From JAAYDS01 sp039680625 (GTDB lineage: Bacteria > Chloroflexota > Anaerolineae > UBA1429), in the NCBI GenBank assembly GCA_039680625.1, contig JBDKSN010000082.1:1-8649 (forward strand): a stretch of DNA of 8,649 bases, written 5' to 3'. The translations under genes and the position numbers were made by a program. Shown here piece by piece: positions 5,641 to 8,649 of this stretch; positions within the stretch are counted from its first letter, which is position 1; each line of letters starts with the position of its first letter. Under the pieces are notes generated by a model, which was not told where the DNA came from, ran no database searches, and saw only the letters and a program-made list of their open reading frames with translations.

Positions 5641-7497
5641 ATGACGGAACCGATCTACCGGGCGGATGTCCTGGTGTGTGCGGGTACAAGCTGCGAGTCC
5701 TCTGGCTCGCGGTCGGTGCGGGCGGCTTTGGATGAGGAACTGGCCAAGGCCGGCTTGACCGATGAGGTCCGCGTCGTCGAAACGGGTTGCCGTGGCTTTT
5801 GCTCCATGGGCCCCGTGATGATCATCTATCCCGAGGGCGTGTTCTATTGCCAGGTCAAGGTCAGCGACGTCCCCGAGATCGTCGAAGAGACCCTGCTCAA
5901 GGGCCGCGTCGTCCAGCGCTTGGTCTTTACCGAGACCGAAAGCCAGATGGCCGTGCCCTATTATGAAGACATCCCCTTTTACCAGAAGCAACTGCGCGTC
6001 ACCCTGCGCAACTGTGGCGTCATCGACCCCACCAACATCGACGAATACATCGCTCGCGGCGGATACGAGGCGCTGGGCAAGGCGCTGAGCGAGATGACCC
6101 CCGAGCAGGTCATCGAAGAAGTCAAGGCCTCTGGCCTGCGTGGCCGTGGTGGCGCAGGCTTTTTGGTCGGCCTCAAGTGGGAGTTCACCGCCAAGGCCCC
6201 TGGCTCGCCCAAGTATGTCGTCTGCAACGCCGATGAGGGCGACCCCGGCGCTTTCATGGATCGTTCGCTGATTGAGGGCGATCCGCACACACTCCTCGAG
6301 GGCATGGCGATCTGTGGCTATGCCGTGGGCGCTCACGACGGCTATGTCTATTGCCGCGCCGAGTACCCATTGGCGATCAAGCACCTCAAGATCGCCATCG
6401 AGCAGGCCGAGGCCTATGGCCTTTTGGGTGACAACATCTTTGGCACAGACTTTTCGTTCCACATGCACATCAAAGAAGGTGCAGGCGCCTTTGTCTGTGG
6501 CGAAGAGACTGCGCTGATCGCCTCGATCGAGGGGCGTCGCGGCGAGCCGCGCCCGCGTCCGCCCTTCCCGGCCGTATCTGGCCTGTGGGCCAAACCGACC
6601 AACCTGAACAACGTCAAGAGCTATGCCAACGTGCCGCAGATCATCCTGCGTGGCGCGCCCTGGTTCGCCAGCATCGGCGCTCAGCGTAGCCCGGGCACGG
6701 CCATCTTTGCTCTGACGGGCAAGGTGCGCCACACCGGCTTGATCGAAGTGCCGATGGGCATCACTCTGCGCGAGATCATTTATGACATCGGCGGCGGCGT
6801 CGAGAACGGAAAAAAGTTCAAGGCCGTGCAGACCGGTGGCCCGCTCGGCGGCTGCCTGCCCGAGGAACAGCTGGATTTGAGAGTCGACTTTGACTCGCTG
6901 CGGCAGGCTGGCGCCGTGATGGGCTCGGGCGGCATGATCGTAGTCGATGAAGACACCTGCATGGTCGAGTTCACCAAGTATTTTCTCACCTTTGCCACTG
7001 CCGAGTCTTGTGGCAAGTGCGTGCCCTGCCGCATGGGCGGCCGGCGCATGCTCGAGCTACTGACCAAGATCACCGATGGTCGCGGCGAGATGAAGGACAT
7101 CGACGAGATCGAGACCATCGCCGCGGCCATGGCCTCGGGCTCGCTGTGCTCGCTGGGCCAGCTCACGCCCGGCCCCGTGTTGAGCACACTGCGCTACTTC
7201 CGCGACGAGTTCATCGCTCATGTGCAAGAGCATCGCTGCCCGTCGAAGCAGTGCGCGGCCCTGGTGCAGTACTATGTGGACCCCGTGGCCTGCAAGGGCT
7301 GCGGCATCTGCGCTCGCAACTGCCCTACCGACGCCATCGCCGGTGGTCGCCGCATGATCCACATCATCGATCAAGAGAAGTGCGTCAAGTGCGGCACCTG
7401 TCTCGAAGTCTGCCCCTTTGACTCCATCCTGAAGGTGTCGGGCGACACAGTGGCCGTGCCCAGTGAGCTGATCCCTATTGGCACTTTTAGCCAGTAG
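5641..7497 (+). CDS. nuoF: NuoF/HydB-type NADH-binding FMN iron-sulfur flavoprotein with N- and C-terminal ferredoxin domains
   Basis: This is 618 residues from ATG 5641 (619 from ATG 5638; residue numbers below use the longer form). An N-terminal thioredoxin-like [2Fe-2S] domain has Cys14, Cys19, Cys51 and Cys55. The NADH/FMN core shows GRGGAGF (169-175) and CNADEGDPGAFMDR (196-209). An SLBB domain (about 360-415) precedes the [4Fe-4S] domain with Cys458, Cys461, Cys464 and Cys504. A His/Cys segment (His532, Cys534, Cys539) resembles the metal-binding region of HydB. The C-terminus is a two-cluster ferredoxin, with Cys552/555/558/562 and Cys582/585/588/592. Complex I NuoF is only about 420-450 residues, so both extensions mark the HydB type, the NADH-binding flavin subunit of electron-bifurcating HydABC and related enzymes in the cytoplasm. 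It expects NuoE (upstream) and a catalytic subunit, which is absent from this operon. Confidence 0.95.
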   Translation: MTEPIYRADVLVCAGTSCESSGSRSVRAALDEELAKAGLTDEVRVVETGCRGFCSMGPVMIIYPEGVFYCQVKVSDVPEIVEETLLKGRVVQRLVFTETESQMAVPYYEDIPFYQKQLRVTLRNCGVIDPTNIDEYIARGGYEALGKALSEMTPEQVIEEVKASGLRGRGGAGFLVGLKWEFTAKAPGSPKYVVCNADEGDPGAFMDRSLIEGDPHTLLEGMAICGYAVGAHDGYVYCRAEYPLAIKHLKIAIEQAEAYGLLGDNIFGTDFSFHMHIKEGAGAFVCGEETALIASIEGRRGEPRPRPPFPAVSGLWAKPTNLNNVKSYANVPQIILRGAPWFASIGAQRSPGTAIFALTGKVRHTGLIEVPMGITLREIIYDIGGGVENGKKFKAVQTGGPLGGCLPEEQLDLRVDFDSLRQAGAVMGSGGMIVVDEDTCMVEFTKYFLTFATAESCGKCVPCRMGGRRMLELLTKITDGRGEMKDIDEIETIAAAMASGSLCSLGQLTPGPVLSTLRYFRDEFIAHVQEHRCPSKQCAALVQYYVDPVACKGCGICARNCPTDAIAGGRRMIHIIDQEKCVKCGTCLEVCPFDSILKVSGDTVAVPSELIPIGTFSQ

Positions 7498-7517
7498 GCT
7501 GAATCCAGCCTTCTAGC

Positions 7518-7562
7518 CCTGGCCCCATCGCCCACGCGCTCGCATCGGCTGATGGGGCCAGG
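7518..7562 (+). terminator. 12-bp hairpin between nuoF and the FNT gene (partial terminator or processing element)
   Basis: CCTGGCCCCATC (7518-7529) pairs perfectly with GATGGGGCCAGG (7551-7562) around a 21-nt loop, starting 20 nt after the nuoF stop. No U-run follows (CTCTGTCTGC), so it is not a textbook intrinsic terminator. It may attenuate read-through to the FNT gene or protect the 3' end of upstream mRNA. I see no convincing -35/-10 pair between it and the FNT start, which favours read-through transcription of the last gene. Confidence 0.5.
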
Positions 7563-7592
7563 CTCTGTCTGCAGACGGGTGTCACGTCGGTG

Positions 7593-7598
7593 AAGGAG
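7593..7598 (+). promoter_or_regulatory. Ribosome binding site of the FNT channel gene
   Basis: AAGGAG lies 6 nt before ATG 7605. It rules out the in-frame GTG at 7590, which would include the site in the coding region. Confidence 0.75.
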
Positions 7599-7604
7599 AG
7601 CGCC

Positions 7605-8402
7605 ATGCCCCTCAAGAGTCCGCAGGCCATCGTCGAGGCCGCCTGTGCGGCCAGCGTCGCCAAGATGCGCCTTTCGTCCGGCAAGACGCTTGTATTGGGT
7701 TTCTGCGCGGGCGCCTACATCGCGTTGGGTGGCCTGGTAGCCATGATCATCGGCAAAGACAACCCTGCGCTGGCCGCAGCCAACCCCGGCCTGGCTAAGC
7801 TGGTGTTTGCGGCCGTGTTCCCCGTGGGCATCATGCTCGTCATCATCGACGGCGCCGAGCTATTCACGGGCAACGCAGGCATCTTGGTGCCGGGCTGCCT
7901 GGCGGGGCGTATCTCTTGGCGAGAGCTGCTGCGCAACTGGGGCCTGGTCTATCTGGGCAACCTGGCGGGCGCCCTGTTCGTGGCCGTGGCGCTGGGCTAT
8001 GCCTCGGGGCTGGTCCGCGGAGGCACGGTGGGGCAGGCCGCCGTGGCTATCGCCGAGAGCAAGGTCTCGCTGGGCTGGGGGCCACTGCTGCTGCGCGCCA
8101 TTGGCTGCAACTGGCTCGTGTGCCTGGGCATCTGGGTCGCGCTGGCCGCCGATGATGTCGTGGGCAAGGTCTGGGGCTTGTGGTTCCCCATCATGGCCTT
8201 TGTGGCCATCGGCTTTGAACACTCGGTGGCCAACATGTTCTTTATTCCGCTGGGCATGCTCAATGGCGCCGCGGTGACCGTGGGGCAGTTCGTCTGGGGC
8301 AACCTGTTGCCCGTCACCATCGGCAACATCCTCGGCGGCTCCGGGCTGGTGGGCGCCCTGTATTGGTGGGTCTATATCCGCGATGGCCAGAGTGCGGCCT
8401 AG
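7605..8402 (+). CDS. Formate/nitrite transporter (FNT) family channel
   Basis: A 265-residue inner-membrane protein of normal FNT length. About six hydrophobic segments are seen (roughly 27-50, 65-83, 112-135, 160-182, 190-208, 235-258) as in the pentameric FocA/NirC/HSC channels for formate, nitrite, hydrosulfide or similar monovalent anions. An amphipathic N-terminal helix (PQAIVEAACAASVAKMRL, 6-23) precedes the first segment. Key positions are present: LFTGN (86-90) with Thr88, Lys153 after AES, and FEHSVANMFFIP (204-215) with His206, corresponding to FocA Thr91, Lys156 and His209. Sequence alone does not fix the anion. Formate is suggested by the NuoEF genes upstream, nitrite or HS- remain possible. 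It is the last gene of the run, 107 nt after nuoF, and its stop overlaps a convergent gene. Confidence 0.92.
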   Translation: MPLKSPQAIVEAACAASVAKMRLSSGKTLVLGFCAGAYIALGGLVAMIIGKDNPALAAANPGLAKLVFAAVFPVGIMLVIIDGAELFTGNAGILVPGCLAGRISWRELLRNWGLVYLGNLAGALFVAVALGYASGLVRGGTVGQAAVAIAESKVSLGWGPLLLRAIGCNWLVCLGIWVALAADDVVGKVWGLWFPIMAFVAIGFEHSVANMFFIPLGMLNGAAVTVGQFVWGNLLPVTIGNILGGSGLVGALYWWVYIRDGQSAA

Positions 8403-8649
8403 CGCGTGACCGTGACGGTGCCGATCCGCGCCGACTCGCCACCGCCCGAGATCACCAGGCGATAGCGCCCTGGCGGTGCGTTGGCAGGGATGGTGATCGG
8501 GCGCACCGTGCGCCCGATGTGCCCCGCGGGCAAACCGACCGCGGCCTCGCCGAGCTCGACGGTGACGATGGCCTGCCCACGCCGCACCAATGTGGCCTGT
8601 AGCGGCGCACCTGTGCCGCGGGCATAGAGCACCAGCTCGGCGGTCTCTC
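8399..8649 (-). CDS. C-terminal fragment of an unrecognised protein (5' end outside window)
   Basis: The frame is open to the right edge and ends in TAG (8401-8399), leaving about 82 residues. An internal GTG at 8632 is not assumed to be the start because the frame continues upstream without a stop. The residues alternate in a beta-strand pattern with many Val, Gly and Thr. A segment TIPANAPPGRYRLVISGGG and a final IGTVTV are typical of an immunoglobulin-like or other beta-sandwich domain at the end of a surface or membrane protein. I cannot name a family. The stop shares the palindrome CTAG (8399-8402) with the FNT stop on the other strand, so the genes converge with no spacer. Confidence 0.55.
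   Translation of the reverse strand, partial: ETAELVLYARGTGAPLQATLVRRGQAIVTVELGEAAVGLPAGHIGRTVRPITIPANAPPGRYRLVISGGGESARIGTVTVTR

Noticed and set aside
5491..6732. 413-codon minus-strand open frame opposite nuoF
   Set aside because: The nuoF frame has all family motifs; the reverse frame has no recognisable domain and no ribosome site was evident.
7567..7576. 10-bp palindrome GTCTGCAGAC before the FNT gene as an operator
   Set aside because: It has no extended symmetry, no nearby promoter boxes and no second copy in the window, so chance is the simpler explanation.
1..8649. tRNA, rRNA, CRISPR, insertion sequence or prophage content
   Set aside because: No repeated spacers, transposase-like proteins, terminal inverted repeats or RNA-gene folds were seen, and almost all of the window is accounted for by genes.

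Overview
The window is a GC-rich bacterial chromosome segment with dense coding and no mobile elements, repeats, CRISPR arrays or stable RNA genes that I can see. The gene types (a short-form alpha-glucan phosphorylase, a clostridial/thermophile-style bifurcating-hydrogenase accessory cluster, an FNT channel) and the base composition would fit an anaerobic or facultative member of the Chloroflexota or a similar deep-branching thermophile-related lineage. That assignment is inference; nothing here is diagnostic.

Left edge (1-1451): the C-terminal end of an alpha-glucan phosphorylase gene on the + strand converges with a - strand gene for a TIM-barrel, aldo/keto-reductase-like protein of unknown function. 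A 10-bp GC-rich hairpin between them looks like a shared bidirectional terminator.

Centre (about 1555-8402): one co-directional run of eight genes starts from a near-consensus promoter (TTGACA, 16 bp, extended TATAAT). An inverted repeat, TGTGA-N6-TCACA, sits exactly on its -10 box and matches the operator of the NADH/NAD+-sensing repressor Rex closely. In order, the genes encode a DRTGG-domain protein, a CBS-CBS-histidine-kinase-like ATPase fusion, a second DRTGG-domain protein, a PHP-domain phosphoesterase, a NuoE-type [2Fe-2S] subunit, a stand-alone histidine-kinase-like ATPase, a small thioredoxin-like ferredoxin and a large NuoF (HydB-type) flavoprotein with extra iron-sulfur domains at both ends. 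An FNT-family formate/nitrite-type channel gene follows after a 12-bp hairpin. The electron-transfer parts (NuoE, ferredoxin, NuoF) are those of an electron-bifurcating, NADH- and ferredoxin-linked enzyme such as the HydABC hydrogenase. The signalling parts (CBS-ATPase, ATPase, DRTGG pair, PHP) resemble a poorly understood accessory set that often travels with such hydrogenases.

The operon appears complete in the window, because it begins at its own promoter and ends against a convergent gene. It nevertheless contains no catalytic subunit: no [FeFe]-hydrogenase HydA and no formate dehydrogenase. An anion channel of the formate type occupies the position where hydA is often found. This raises the possibility that the module serves formate metabolism or a catalytic subunit encoded elsewhere.

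Right edge (8399-8649): the C-terminal end of a - strand gene of unknown function, probably a beta-sandwich domain, whose stop codon shares a CTAG with the stop of the FNT gene.
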